Position numbers and translations under genes: made by a program. DNA of 64,000 bases from Fusibacter sp. A1 (GTDB lineage Bacteria > Bacillota > Clostridia > Peptostreptococcales > Acidaminobacteraceae), in contig NZ_QQWI01000009.1 of the NCBI RefSeq assembly GCF_004125825.1, positions 141,521 through 205,520 on the forward strand, given 5' to 3'. A model generated the notes under the pieces. The model was given only the letters and a program-made list of their open reading frames with translations. It ran no database searches and had not been told where the DNA came from. Shown here piece after piece: positions 50,961 through 58,479 of this stretch; the first letter of the stretch is position 1; the number at the start of each line of letters is the position of its first letter.

Positions 50961-51779
50961 CTAGTAGTAAAAGTAATCCCCTTCGATCTCCTTGTAAAAA
51001 TCGCTTTGAGGTTTCCAGCTAAAAGGCTTTAGGTTGAAATACAGGCATGTCTCGACGTTGTTTTCTCCATATAGCGCTCTCGTTGCCGCTTCTATACTCA
51101 CCTCATCCGGTTCAATGCCCGGGAAGCTGGTCCAGTGCGCTGGAGGAAACTGACCTTTTTGCATGATCACATCATATACCGTATCAGGAAACTGATCGCT
51201 TTTCACACGGTTTAGAATCACATTGGCTACAGCGATCTTTTTAATCACCGACCCGTCTCTCGCTTCGACACTTACCATGCGTGCCAACCACTCGAGTTCC
51301 TTCTCGTCGATAGGTGCTTCGCCAGTCAGTTCTTCTGGAATGACGACATCCTCTTTTGTAATCTGGACGGTCCTACTCTCTGAGATCCACGTCACTTCCG
51401 ATAAAAAGAACTCTGCAAAAACACGCACCGGAACATATAGCCGTCCCTCACTGATAAAGGTATGTCCTTCAATCGGAATTTCAGTGTCGATCCTCAAGGA
51501 TTTACCGCCACCTTGTCCGAATACCAGATGCATATCCTCTTTTACAAAATGCGCCACTGCGTTTGTCTCGTCCCAAGTGACCTGGGCACCAAGTGCCTCG
51601 GCTACAAACCTTGCGACTACGTAGACACGCCCGTCGATCAGAAGATGCTCCGCATCTGTCTTAAGGTAAGTGTCGTTGATTTTAACCGATACAGGAACCG
51701 GTTCGGCAAAAGCGATTTGAGTCAGTACCATTATTAAAATCAGCAAGAGGCTCATTTTCCTATTAATCTTATTGTTCAT
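50961..51779 (-). CDS. SleB-type cell wall hydrolase with copper amine oxidase N-like domain
   Basis: 272 residues: a signal peptide (about 1-26), a copper amine oxidase N-terminal-like domain (about 35-135, with the typical LLIDGRVYVVARFVAEALGA and GRLYVPVRVFAEFF repeats), and a C-terminal Hydrolase_2 (SleB) domain from LEWLARMVSVEARDGS, where the glutamate is the catalytic residue. SleB-type enzymes cleave glycan strands, often of spore cortex. The front domain probably holds it to the wall. ATG at 51779 follows GGAGAAAAAA; TTG four codons upstream is less likely. Confidence 0.9.
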   Translation of the reverse strand: MNNKINRKMSLLLILIMVLTQIAFAEPVPVSVKINDTYLKTDAEHLLIDGRVYVVARFVAEALGAQVTWDETNAVAHFVKEDMHLVFGQGGGKSLRIDTEIPIEGHTFISEGRLYVPVRVFAEFFLSEVTWISESRTVQITKEDVVIPEELTGEAPIDEKELEWLARMVSVEARDGSVIKKIAVANVILNRVKSDQFPDTVYDVIMQKGQFPPAHWTSFPGIEPDEVSIEAATRALYGENNVETCLYFNLKPFSWKPQSDFYKEIEGDYFYY

Positions 51780-51845
51780 TTTTTTCTCCAATCTTCAACT
51801 GATGAATACCAACCAGTGTATCACAAATCAAAAAAAAAGAAAACA

Positions 51846-51870
51846 CCACCAGACCTAAGGGGTCCAGTGG
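51846..51870 (-). terminator. terminator of the carboxyltransferase gene
   Basis: On the minus strand CCACTGGACC pairs with GGTCTGGTGG (ten pairs, two G-U) around a 5-base loop, followed by TTTTCTTTTTTTT. It lies 14 bases after the stop at 51884. Confidence 0.85.
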
Positions 51871-51883
51871 CATCTGTCATTTA

Positions 51884-53281
51884 CTAGATGTAGTGAGTCT
51901 GGTCTTGCTTGTTTCCGAATTCATTGTCCACCTTGTATTTCTTTGTTTGACGAAGTTTGAAGAACTCAAGTGCGACTTGAGGGAACAGAGCGTAAGAAAG
52001 GACATCCTCCTCTTGCTCAAGGTATTCCTTCATCTCGTTTCTGAATCCTTCAAGCTGAGGTTCTATCGTGTCTGCAGGTCTGCAAGTGATCGGAGTTTCA
52101 TCACCGATGATCTTCTTTATGATTTCCGCACTGATTGGAAGCGTTGGCTTACCGTACATTCCACGGACGTATTCTTTGATCTCTTTAGGAATCATCTTAT
52201 AACGTTCGCCCATGATCACGTTCAATACCGCTTGAGTGCCGACCATCTGGCTTGTTGGTGTTACTAGAGGCGGGAATCCTAAGTCCTCACGTACCTTAGG
52301 CACCTCTTTTAATACTTCCTCGTATTTATCAAGCGCGTTTTGTTGTTGCAGCTGTGACACAAGGTTTGACAACATTCCACCAGGCACCTGGTAGATAAGT
52401 GTATTGATGTCTACGCTCAGCATTTTAGGACTCAGTATGCCCGAGGCCATGTAAGCTTCACGAATCGGTCTGAAGTGATCTGCGATCTCGCTTAAGAGTT
52501 CAAGATCCAGTCCTGTAGCATAGTCTGATTCCTTCAGCGTCGCCACTAAGGATTCCGTCGGCGGTTGCGAAGTACCCGAAGATAGAGGCGAGATCGCCGT
52601 ATCCACAATGTCCGCACCTGCTTCAATCGCTTTTAGGTACATCATGCTGGCAAGGCCGCTTGTCGCATGTGAATGCACTTCAAGTGGAACCGATATCGCA
52701 GCTTTGATCGCACCCACAAGCTCACTTGCATAAAATGGCGTTAAAAGACCCGACATGTCTTTGATGCAGATTGAATCGGCTCCCATCGCTTCCATCTCTT
52801 TTGCAAGCTCGACATAGATCTGAGTCGTGTGGATTGGACTGATGGTATATGAAATAGCTGCTTGCGCATGGGCACCAGCCTTTTTAGTCGCATCAAGAGC
52901 GACTTTAATATTTCTCGTATCGTTGAGCGCGTCGAAAATTCTGATGATATCGATTCCATTTTCAACGGATTTCTTAACAAATTCTTCCACCACATCATCT
53001 GCATAGTTTTTATAGCCGAGGATATTCTGACCCCTCAAAAGCATTTGAAGTTTAGTGTTCTTCACGTGTTTGCGGATCGTACGTAGACGTTCCCAAGGAT
53101 CTTCATTTAAAAATCTAAGACATGAGTCGAATGTCGCTCCACCCCAACACTCAAGTGCGTGGTAACCGACCTGGTCCATTTTTTCTAGAATTGGAATCAT
53201 TTCATCGATTTTTAGTCTAGTCGCCATTAATGATTGATGTGCATCTCTTAAAGCAGTTTCTGTAATCTTAACTGGACGCAT
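51884..53281 (-). CDS. oadA: oxaloacetate decarboxylase/pyruvate carboxylase carboxyltransferase subunit, no biotin domain
   Basis: 465 residues, the carboxyltransferase domain of the OadA/PycB family. The metal site is visible: DAHQSL near the N-terminus, CIKDMSGLLTP near 175 (the lysine is carbamylated in relatives) and the EVHSHATSGLASMM histidine pair near 205. The pyruvate loop is in place. The chain ends about 20 residues after the carboxyltransferase fold, in NEFGNKQDQTHYI, and lacks the biotinyl-lysine domain (M-K-M motif) found in full OadA. So a separate biotin carrier must be elsewhere. Ribosome site GGGAGG. It stands alone, with no membrane OadB/G genes nearby. Confidence 0.9.
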   Translation of the reverse strand: MRPVKITETALRDAHQSLMATRLKIDEMIPILEKMDQVGYHALECWGGATFDSCLRFLNEDPWERLRTIRKHVKNTKLQMLLRGQNILGYKNYADDVVEEFVKKSVENGIDIIRIFDALNDTRNIKVALDATKKAGAHAQAAISYTISPIHTTQIYVELAKEMEAMGADSICIKDMSGLLTPFYASELVGAIKAAISVPLEVHSHATSGLASMMYLKAIEAGADIVDTAISPLSSGTSQPPTESLVATLKESDYATGLDLELLSEIADHFRPIREAYMASGILSPKMLSVDINTLIYQVPGGMLSNLVSQLQQQNALDKYEEVLKEVPKVREDLGFPPLVTPTSQMVGTQAVLNVIMGERYKMIPKEIKEYVRGMYGKPTLPISAEIIKKIIGDETPITCRPADTIEPQLEGFRNEMKEYLEQEEDVLSYALFPQVALEFFKLRQTKKYKVDNEFGNKQDQTHYI

Positions 53282-53462
53282 GTGTTCCTCCCATAAAAAA
53301 CATGATGCATAAGCATCTAATAAGCTTGTTGTTACCCTAATATTTAAACCGAATTTGCGCTCAAAGTAAATATCTAAACATCAACAACTAATTTAATATA
53401 CAAATTGCTCAATTCATTTAAATAAGAAAAGGATTAATCGATTTGGCTTTCTTTTAAAAAGA

Positions 53463-53490
53463 AAAATCCACTCTAAAAAGAGTGGATTTT
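53463..53490 (-). terminator. nrdG terminator
   Basis: A perfect 11-bp stem AAAATCCACTC / GAGTGGATTTT with a 6-base loop, followed on the minus strand by TCTTTTTAAAAG. It lies 84 bases after the nrdG stop. Confidence 0.8.
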
Positions 53491-53573
53491 CAATAAAATA
53501 ACGTTTTCACCTTGTGATTCAGTGTCTTTTATTGCACAATACCGGCATTATCGTTACCTTTTTCTATTACTTG

Positions 53574-54272
53574 CTAATAATTCCCTCTAAGTTCTATGGT
53601 CTCAGCAAGACCATGTTTCAAAAGCATTTGCTTTAGGCTATCCATTTCAGTCAGGCTATAGGTTTCGAACCGGATATCCTTATGGTTGCTTTGAGCATGG
53701 TGGAACTGCTGAAGCGCCCATTTTCGAACCGGCTTATGAAGGTCAAACAGACTTACAAGCCTTTCGATGGAATGCTCGCTTCTTATGAGCGTCGTGCGTA
53801 CTTCATAAGCGCTTTTGCTTTCGTTCAGAATCGACAACACGTCCATAGCTGAGGCGAAGTCGCACTCCGTCCCACCGAGCATGGCGGTGTAAGACTCGGA
53901 TGTCCCCTTCACGTCAAGCGCGATATAATCTACCAGCGACTCAGAAATAAGCTTCTTAATCAACTCAGGTCTCGCACCGTTGGTGTCGAGTTTCACATAA
54001 AAACCATTCGCCTTCAAATCGCCTATGATTTTCAGTAACGAGGGATGAAGTGTGGGTTCGCCACCAGAAATCACCACAGCGTCTATCAGATGTCGGCGCG
54101 AGATCAAGTTTGCCAAAACCTCAGACCAGGATGTGCCGATCGAGCTGTCATGCCGAATCAGCTCCGCATTATGGCAGTAATCGCAAGAGAGGTTGCATCC
54201 GCTTAAAAACAGCACCGCGGCCATTCGCCCTGGATAATCGATCATACTGGTCTTGATCCATGAGTGTATCAT
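53574..54272 (-). CDS. nrdG: anaerobic ribonucleotide reductase activating protein
   Basis: 232 residues, a radical SAM enzyme. The [4Fe-4S] motif SGCNLSCDYCHNAEL has three cysteines in the CX3CX2C spacing. The GGEPTLHPSLLKI motif binds SAM. It generates the glycyl radical on NrdD. The ATG follows AGGAGCTTGTA, with nine bases after the nrdD stop, so the two form an operon. It is longer than the small E. coli NrdG and resembles the clostridial form. Confidence 0.95.
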   Translation of the reverse strand: MIHSWIKTSMIDYPGRMAAVLFLSGCNLSCDYCHNAELIRHDSSIGTSWSEVLANLISRRHLIDAVVISGGEPTLHPSLLKIIGDLKANGFYVKLDTNGARPELIKKLISESLVDYIALDVKGTSESYTAMLGGTECDFASAMDVLSILNESKSAYEVRTTLIRSEHSIERLVSLFDLHKPVRKWALQQFHHAQSNHKDIRFETYSLTEMDSLKQMLLKHGLAETIELRGNY

Positions 54273-54281
54273 TACAAGCTC

Positions 54282-56387
54282 CTAATTGATTTCAAAAGTC
54301 ACACGTTCCTCGAATTCAGCCTGCTTGCCATCGTTCCAATTGCTTACAGGACGATGATATCCTACGATTCTAGTCCATACTTCGGTGGTTTTTTGGCAAG
54401 TAGGGCACTTAGGCACCTGACCGCTGATATACTGATGGTCCGGGCAGATGCTGAAGGTCGGAGTCAAGGTAAAATACGGAATGCTATAGTTTGACATCAC
54501 TTTTTTGAGCACGTCCTTGACCGTTTGCACGTCGTTGATCTTTTCAGTTAAAAATGCATGGAAGACGGTTCCGCCTGTATATTTGGTCTGCAGCGATTCC
54601 TGCATGTCAAGCGCGTCGAACAGGTCCTGGGTATGCCCCACAGGAAGCTGCGTGCTATTGGTATAATAAGGCTTATCCGTACCCGCTACCGAGATGTCCG
54701 GGTATCTTTCAAGATCGAGTTTTGCAAATCGATACGCGGTGCCTTCTGCAGGACTTGCCTCCAGGTTGTACAGGTGCCCTGTCTCCTCTTGAAAACCTAC
54801 TAGGATGTCATTCATATGATCCAGGATTTCCTCAGCCATCTGAAGTCCTACAGGCGTCGTGATATCCTCGGTATCTCCAGTCAGATTACGAATGCACTCG
54901 TTCATTCCGTTTGGACCTATGGTCGCAAAGTGATTGAACCAATATTCCTGGTGCGAGTCATAGATATCCTGCAGGTAATACCTCGAGTAAGGATAAAGAC
55001 CGCTATTGATGTTTTCTTCAAGTACCTTGCGTTTGAGTTCCAAGGAATCCATCGCAGTTCGCATGTGTCTGCCCAGTTCTTCCTTGAGCTTCTCCATGGA
55101 AGCCGAAACATAACCGAGTCGGGCCATATTGATGGTCACTACGCCGATCGACCCCGTTTTGGGATTGGCTCCAAATAGGCCGCCACCTCTTCTGATAAGG
55201 GCCTTGTTGTCCAGTCTCAGTCTACAGCACATGGACCTGACATCTTCAGGATCCAGATCCGAACTCACAAAGTTGCTGAAGTAGGGGATGCCGTATTTCG
55301 CTGTCATCTCCATAATCCTATTGCTGACTTCGTTATCCCATTCCCAGTTGTCGGTGATATTGTAGGTAGGGATAGGGAAAGTGAAGATCCGCCCTTTGGC
55401 ATCGCCCTGCATCATGACTTCGCAGAAGGCGATATTGATCATATCCATCTCCTTCTGAAAATCCTTGTAGGTATAGTCAAACTGACCTTCTCCACCGATG
55501 ATCACCGGTAAATCGGCATGGGTAGAAGGTACCTCCTTATCCATGGTGATATTGAAGAAGGGCGTTTGAAAACCGACACGCGTTGCAACGTTCATGTTGA
55601 AGATGAACGCCTGCATCGCCTGCTTGACTTCAGGATAGGTCAATCTGTCAAAATAGATGAAGGGTGCGAGAAGCGTGTCGAAATTTGACACCGCTTGGGC
55701 ACCCGCAGCTTCTCCCTGAAGCGTGTAGATAAAGTTGACCAGCTGCATGAGAGCCGAATCAAAATGTTTTGGGGCCCCGGACTCGACCTTTCCTTCGGCG
55801 CCGCAGAAACCCTTTCGGAGCAGGTCCTCCAGACTCCAGCCACAGCAGTAGGTGGATAAAAGTCCCAGGTCATGTATATGTAAATCCCCCGTGCTATGCG
55901 CGTTTCTTATGCTTTCATGATAGACCGAGTGCAACCAGAAGGTCGCGGACGCTTTGGCGACGACATGGTTGTTAAGGCCCTGCAGGCTGTAATTCATATT
56001 CGAGTTCTCTTTGACTGTCCAGTCCTTTTGACCCAGATAGCCATCAAACAGATCCAACATGTCAAGGGCTGAATGTTTGATTTCGCGCTCTTTCTTATGC
56101 TCATACCGGTATTTGATGTAGGATCTTGCCGTATCGTATTCGCCCATTCGCATCAAGACACGCTCAACCGTATCCTGTACTTCCTCAACCGTAGGCAGGT
56201 GCTCCACATCATAGACTTCCTCGAGTTCGAGCGTCACATATTCCGTCGCAACCTCCGCTACCTTTCTCAATGTCTTTTTGGTTCTATTTTTATTGCATGC
56301 GTATAGCGCCTTAAATACCGCGTTTTCAATTTTACACGGATCAAAAAATGCGATTTCGCCATTTCTCTTTTGCAGTCTTGTAAACAT
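54282..56387 (-). CDS. nrdD: class III (anaerobic) ribonucleoside-triphosphate reductase
   Basis: 701 residues. An N-terminal ATP-cone (about 1-95, KRNGEIAFFDPCKIENAV) regulates activity; the ten-strand glycyl-radical barrel follows. The C-terminus has a zinc site in SICPDHQ and VPKCPTCQ, and the glycyl-radical motif RIVGYHRPVSNWNDGK. All required parts are present. It reduces ribonucleotides to deoxynucleotides under anaerobic conditions using formate or a thiol donor. First gene of nrdDG, with a strong promoter and a paired inverted repeat upstream. Confidence 0.98.
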   Translation of the reverse strand: MFTRLQKRNGEIAFFDPCKIENAVFKALYACNKNRTKKTLRKVAEVATEYVTLELEEVYDVEHLPTVEEVQDTVERVLMRMGEYDTARSYIKYRYEHKKEREIKHSALDMLDLFDGYLGQKDWTVKENSNMNYSLQGLNNHVVAKASATFWLHSVYHESIRNAHSTGDLHIHDLGLLSTYCCGWSLEDLLRKGFCGAEGKVESGAPKHFDSALMQLVNFIYTLQGEAAGAQAVSNFDTLLAPFIYFDRLTYPEVKQAMQAFIFNMNVATRVGFQTPFFNITMDKEVPSTHADLPVIIGGEGQFDYTYKDFQKEMDMINIAFCEVMMQGDAKGRIFTFPIPTYNITDNWEWDNEVSNRIMEMTAKYGIPYFSNFVSSDLDPEDVRSMCCRLRLDNKALIRRGGGLFGANPKTGSIGVVTINMARLGYVSASMEKLKEELGRHMRTAMDSLELKRKVLEENINSGLYPYSRYYLQDIYDSHQEYWFNHFATIGPNGMNECIRNLTGDTEDITTPVGLQMAEEILDHMNDILVGFQEETGHLYNLEASPAEGTAYRFAKLDLERYPDISVAGTDKPYYTNSTQLPVGHTQDLFDALDMQESLQTKYTGGTVFHAFLTEKINDVQTVKDVLKKVMSNYSIPYFTLTPTFSICPDHQYISGQVPKCPTCQKTTEVWTRIVGYHRPVSNWNDGKQAEFEERVTFEIN

Positions 56388-56423
56388 TTCCCATCACTCC
56401 CATAAAAAAATCACCTCTTGGCG

Positions 56424-56465
56424 TACTTCCTTATCCATTGTATCAAAGGAAGTATAGATGCTCAA
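56424..56465 (-). promoter_or_regulatory. nrdD promoter with a 9-bp inverted repeat bracketing the -10
   Basis: The minus strand has TTGAGC (56465 to 56460), a 17-base spacer and TACAAT (56442 to 56437). A perfect 9-bp inverted repeat TACTTCCTT (56424-56432) / AAGGAAGTA (56446-56454) brackets the -10 with a 13-base gap. It looks like an operator for a dimer or a hairpin at the transcript start. Confidence 0.65.
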
Positions 56466-56677
56466 TGAGGCTTAAGACACTTATCTCATTTTTGTAATAA
56501 TCGCCAATTAATCGTTAACGGTTGTCAAGTATACCCAAAAACATCCGGTGTTGAAGCGGATTGACTATTTGTCAATTGGATATTTACTACAATAAAACCA
56601 TGAAACCGGTTCGACTTAGCTTTTTAAAATCGTCAATTGAAAATCCGCTCCTTTTACGTTACAATTAGTTACCAAAG

Positions 56678-56683
56678 TATAAT
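56678..56683 (+). promoter_or_regulatory. -10 element of the hemerythrin gene
   Basis: A perfect TATAAT with a weak -35 (TTACGT, 18-base spacer), 25 bases before the start codon. Confidence 0.5.
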
Positions 56684-56707
56684 CGTACAGTAAAGGAGCG
56701 CGACACT

Positions 56708-57148
56708 ATGTTATTCAACTGGAAACCGGAATATGCTACAACCATCACAGAAATCGATGTTCAGCACATGGAACTCGTAAGACTTGGAAGACAGATCGAA
56801 AAACTGCTCTTTAGCGGCGCTGAGGATATCTACGACGAGCTCGTCGAACTCATCGACAGCCTGAAGGCGTATACCATCTATCATTTCGCTTCAGAAGAAA
56901 GCCTGCTTGAGCGATATGCCTATCCTGCACTCGACGCCCACCAGGTGGAGCATCAAAAGTTCATCGACGAATTGAACGAAATCGATCTGAGCGAGTTGGA
57001 TATCAATCAGAAGGCCTATGCGATGGATCTGATCAAATTCATCAGCAAATGGATTTTTTCACACATCCTAGGTGCGGATTCAGACTATAAACTCTTTTTC
57101 ATGAATGAAAATCTGATCGAGAAAGCCAACAGCAATCAAACCACATAA
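56708..57148 (+). CDS. bacteriohemerythrin
   Basis: 146 residues, a four-helix O2-binding diiron protein. The iron ligands fit the family pattern: His in IDVQHMELV, His and Glu in IYHFASEESLL, the His pair in HQVEHQKF, and His/Asp in FSHILGADSDYKLF. It is a single-domain cytosolic protein that would bind or sense oxygen. It stands alone on the plus strand, divergent from the oxygen-sensitive nrdDG; that suggests protection or sensing, which is inference. Confidence 0.93.
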   Translation: MLFNWKPEYATTITEIDVQHMELVRLGRQIEKLLFSGAEDIYDELVELIDSLKAYTIYHFASEESLLERYAYPALDAHQVEHQKFIDELNEIDLSELDINQKAYAMDLIKFISKWIFSHILGADSDYKLFFMNENLIEKANSNQTT

Positions 57149-57161
57149 CACGTTATAGTCA

Positions 57162-57190
57162 AAACGACAGAGCCAAAAGCTCTGTCGTTT
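57162..57190. terminator. bidirectional terminator between hemerythrin and GNAT genes
   Basis: A perfect 12-bp stem AAACGACAGAGC / GCTCTGTCGTTT with a 5-base loop, followed by TTTCTTATTTG on the plus strand and TTTTGACTATA on the minus. Confidence 0.88.
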
Positions 57191-57212
57191 CTTATTTGAA
57201 GCTAAAGACATG

Positions 57213-57707
57213 TCATAAAAGCGATTTCTGGTAAAAGGTCACATCGATCCAATGTCCAAATTTGAATCCCGCATTTTTGAAGGTTCCCACCTTTTCGAAT
57301 CCCATCGCTTCGTGAAGCAGCTCGCTCCTTGGATTTTCTCCTGCGACCACTCCGACGATCAGTTTGAAACCACTTTCCTTAAGTCGGCTTATCAGGCTTT
57401 CGTAAAGCAGTCGTCCCACTCCCTTGCCTTGCAGCCCGTCGCTGATATAGATCGCGGATTCCACACTGTACCTATAGGCCGGTCTGCCCCGCCACTGTGA
57501 AGCATACGCGTAACCCAGAACCTCGCCGTCGACTTCATAGACGATCCAGGTGTGTGAATGGCTGATCCGTTCGATTCGGCTTTTCATTTCCTCCACACCG
57601 ACCTCTTGCTCTTCGAAAGAAATCGTAGTCTGCCTGACTACCGGATTGTATATTTCACAAATGGCCTGCGCATCATCTACTTTGGCATCTCTTACTAAAC
57701 CCTTCAT
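57213..57707 (-). CDS. GNAT acetyltransferase, phosphinothricin acetyltransferase-like
   Basis: 164 residues, a single GNAT domain. Core features are VRDAKVDDAQAICEIYNPVV at the start, the YISDGLQGKGVGRLLYE acetyl-CoA loop near residue 100 (QGKGVG) and LHEAMGFEKVGTFKNAGFKF near the end, which is characteristic of the PAT/Bar-like N-acetyltransferases. Substrate unknown; Bar-like names are common over-calls. ATG at 57707 directly follows a GTG and has GAGGTGAG seven bases upstream. The HAD gene upstream is 8 bases away, so the two are co-transcribed. Confidence 0.9.
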   Translation of the reverse strand: MKGLVRDAKVDDAQAICEIYNPVVRQTTISFEEQEVGVEEMKSRIERISHSHTWIVYEVDGEVLGYAYASQWRGRPAYRYSVESAIYISDGLQGKGVGRLLYESLISRLKESGFKLIVGVVAGENPRSELLHEAMGFEKVGTFKNAGFKFGHWIDVTFYQKSLL

Positions 57708-57715
57708 CACTCAAC

Positions 57716-58387
57716 TCACCTCGTCTTCTTTTGTTCAAAGGTCTCAAGTACTCCTGGAAGATCACTTGAACGCTCTACAAGGCATACAGCACCCGCCTTT
57801 AACAGTTCTAGCTCGCTGCCATAGCCGTAAAGCACGCCAATAGTAGGAATTCCAAGAGCTGATGCGCCAAAAATGTCGTGCTCCCGATCCCCTACCATCA
57901 TGCAGCCGGAGGCGTCTTCAATACCCATTTCAAGAAGAGCGGCTTCAATGATCTCCTTTTTTGAGGTCCGGGTATTGTCCAGGTTGCTTCCCTGAATCGT
58001 TTCAAAATAGACATCGAGACCGAACTTTTGACAGATCTCCACTGCGATTGACGTTGGTTTTCCGGTTGCGACCGCCAATCTATAGCCCTTGTCCTTTAAG
58101 ATATGAAGCGTCTTGACTATCCCTTCATAGGGTATATTTTCGAATTTTCCGGTAGTCATGTAGTAGTCACGATAATATCCGATCCCCCTGATCGCGTCCT
58201 CTTCGCTTAGTCCATGGTAAAGCATGAAACTGTCTTTGAGAGGCGGTCCGATATAAGGGGTCAAGGTCTCCAAATCATCAACACCTATCTTAAACTCCTT
58301 TAGCGCCTTGGCTACAGCAGTCGTAATTCCTACTTTCGGATCCGTAAGCGTGCCATCCAAATCAAACAATATCACATTTTTCATCAT
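57716..58387 (-). CDS. HAD-family phosphatase, phosphoglycolate phosphatase-like
   Basis: 223 residues. HAD motif I is LFDLDGTLTDPKVG; motif II and III are seen as VATGKPTS and SKKEIIEAAL with VGDREHDIFGA, so the catalytic aspartates are intact. The helical cap resembles Gph/PpaX. It may dephosphorylate phosphoglycolate or pyrophosphate; the substrate is not decided by sequence. Starts at ATG 58387 or 58384 are equally possible. In an operon with the GNAT gene. Confidence 0.9.
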   Translation of the reverse strand: MMKNVILFDLDGTLTDPKVGITTAVAKALKEFKIGVDDLETLTPYIGPPLKDSFMLYHGLSEEDAIRGIGYYRDYYMTTGKFENIPYEGIVKTLHILKDKGYRLAVATGKPTSIAVEICQKFGLDVYFETIQGSNLDNTRTSKKEIIEAALLEMGIEDASGCMMVGDREHDIFGASALGIPTIGVLYGYGSELELLKAGAVCLVERSSDLPGVLETFEQKKTR

Positions 58388-58440
58388 CACACCCCTGACA
58401 CTTGACTTTTCTGCATTTTAACCAGTATAACAAGTAAAAA

Positions 58441-58473
58441 AGTCAGTGACAATCCTTCAAATTGTCACTGACT
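58441..58473 (-). terminator. tkt terminator
   Basis: A perfect 13-bp stem AGTCAGTGACAAT / ATTGTCACTGACT with a 7-base loop, followed on the minus strand by TTTTTACTTG. It lies 6 bases after the tkt stop. Confidence 0.93.
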
Positions 58474-58479
58474 TTAGAT

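Larger units (their letters stand above)
56388..56707. other. 320-bp divergent regulatory region between nrdD and the hemerythrin gene
   Basis: No gene. On the minus side it holds the nrdD promoter within a 9-bp inverted repeat. On the plus side it holds TATAAT (56678-56683) with AAAGGAGCG as ribosome site for hemerythrin. In the middle are repeated GTCAA elements: TTGTCAAG at 56522, ATTGAC/GTCAAT at 56560-56576 and GTCAATTG at 56571 and 56632. I did not find an NrdR box. Confidence 0.6.

Noticed and set aside
56388..56707. NrdR boxes upstream of nrdD
   Set aside because: No pair of ACACWATATATWGTGT-like 16-mers is present on either strand.
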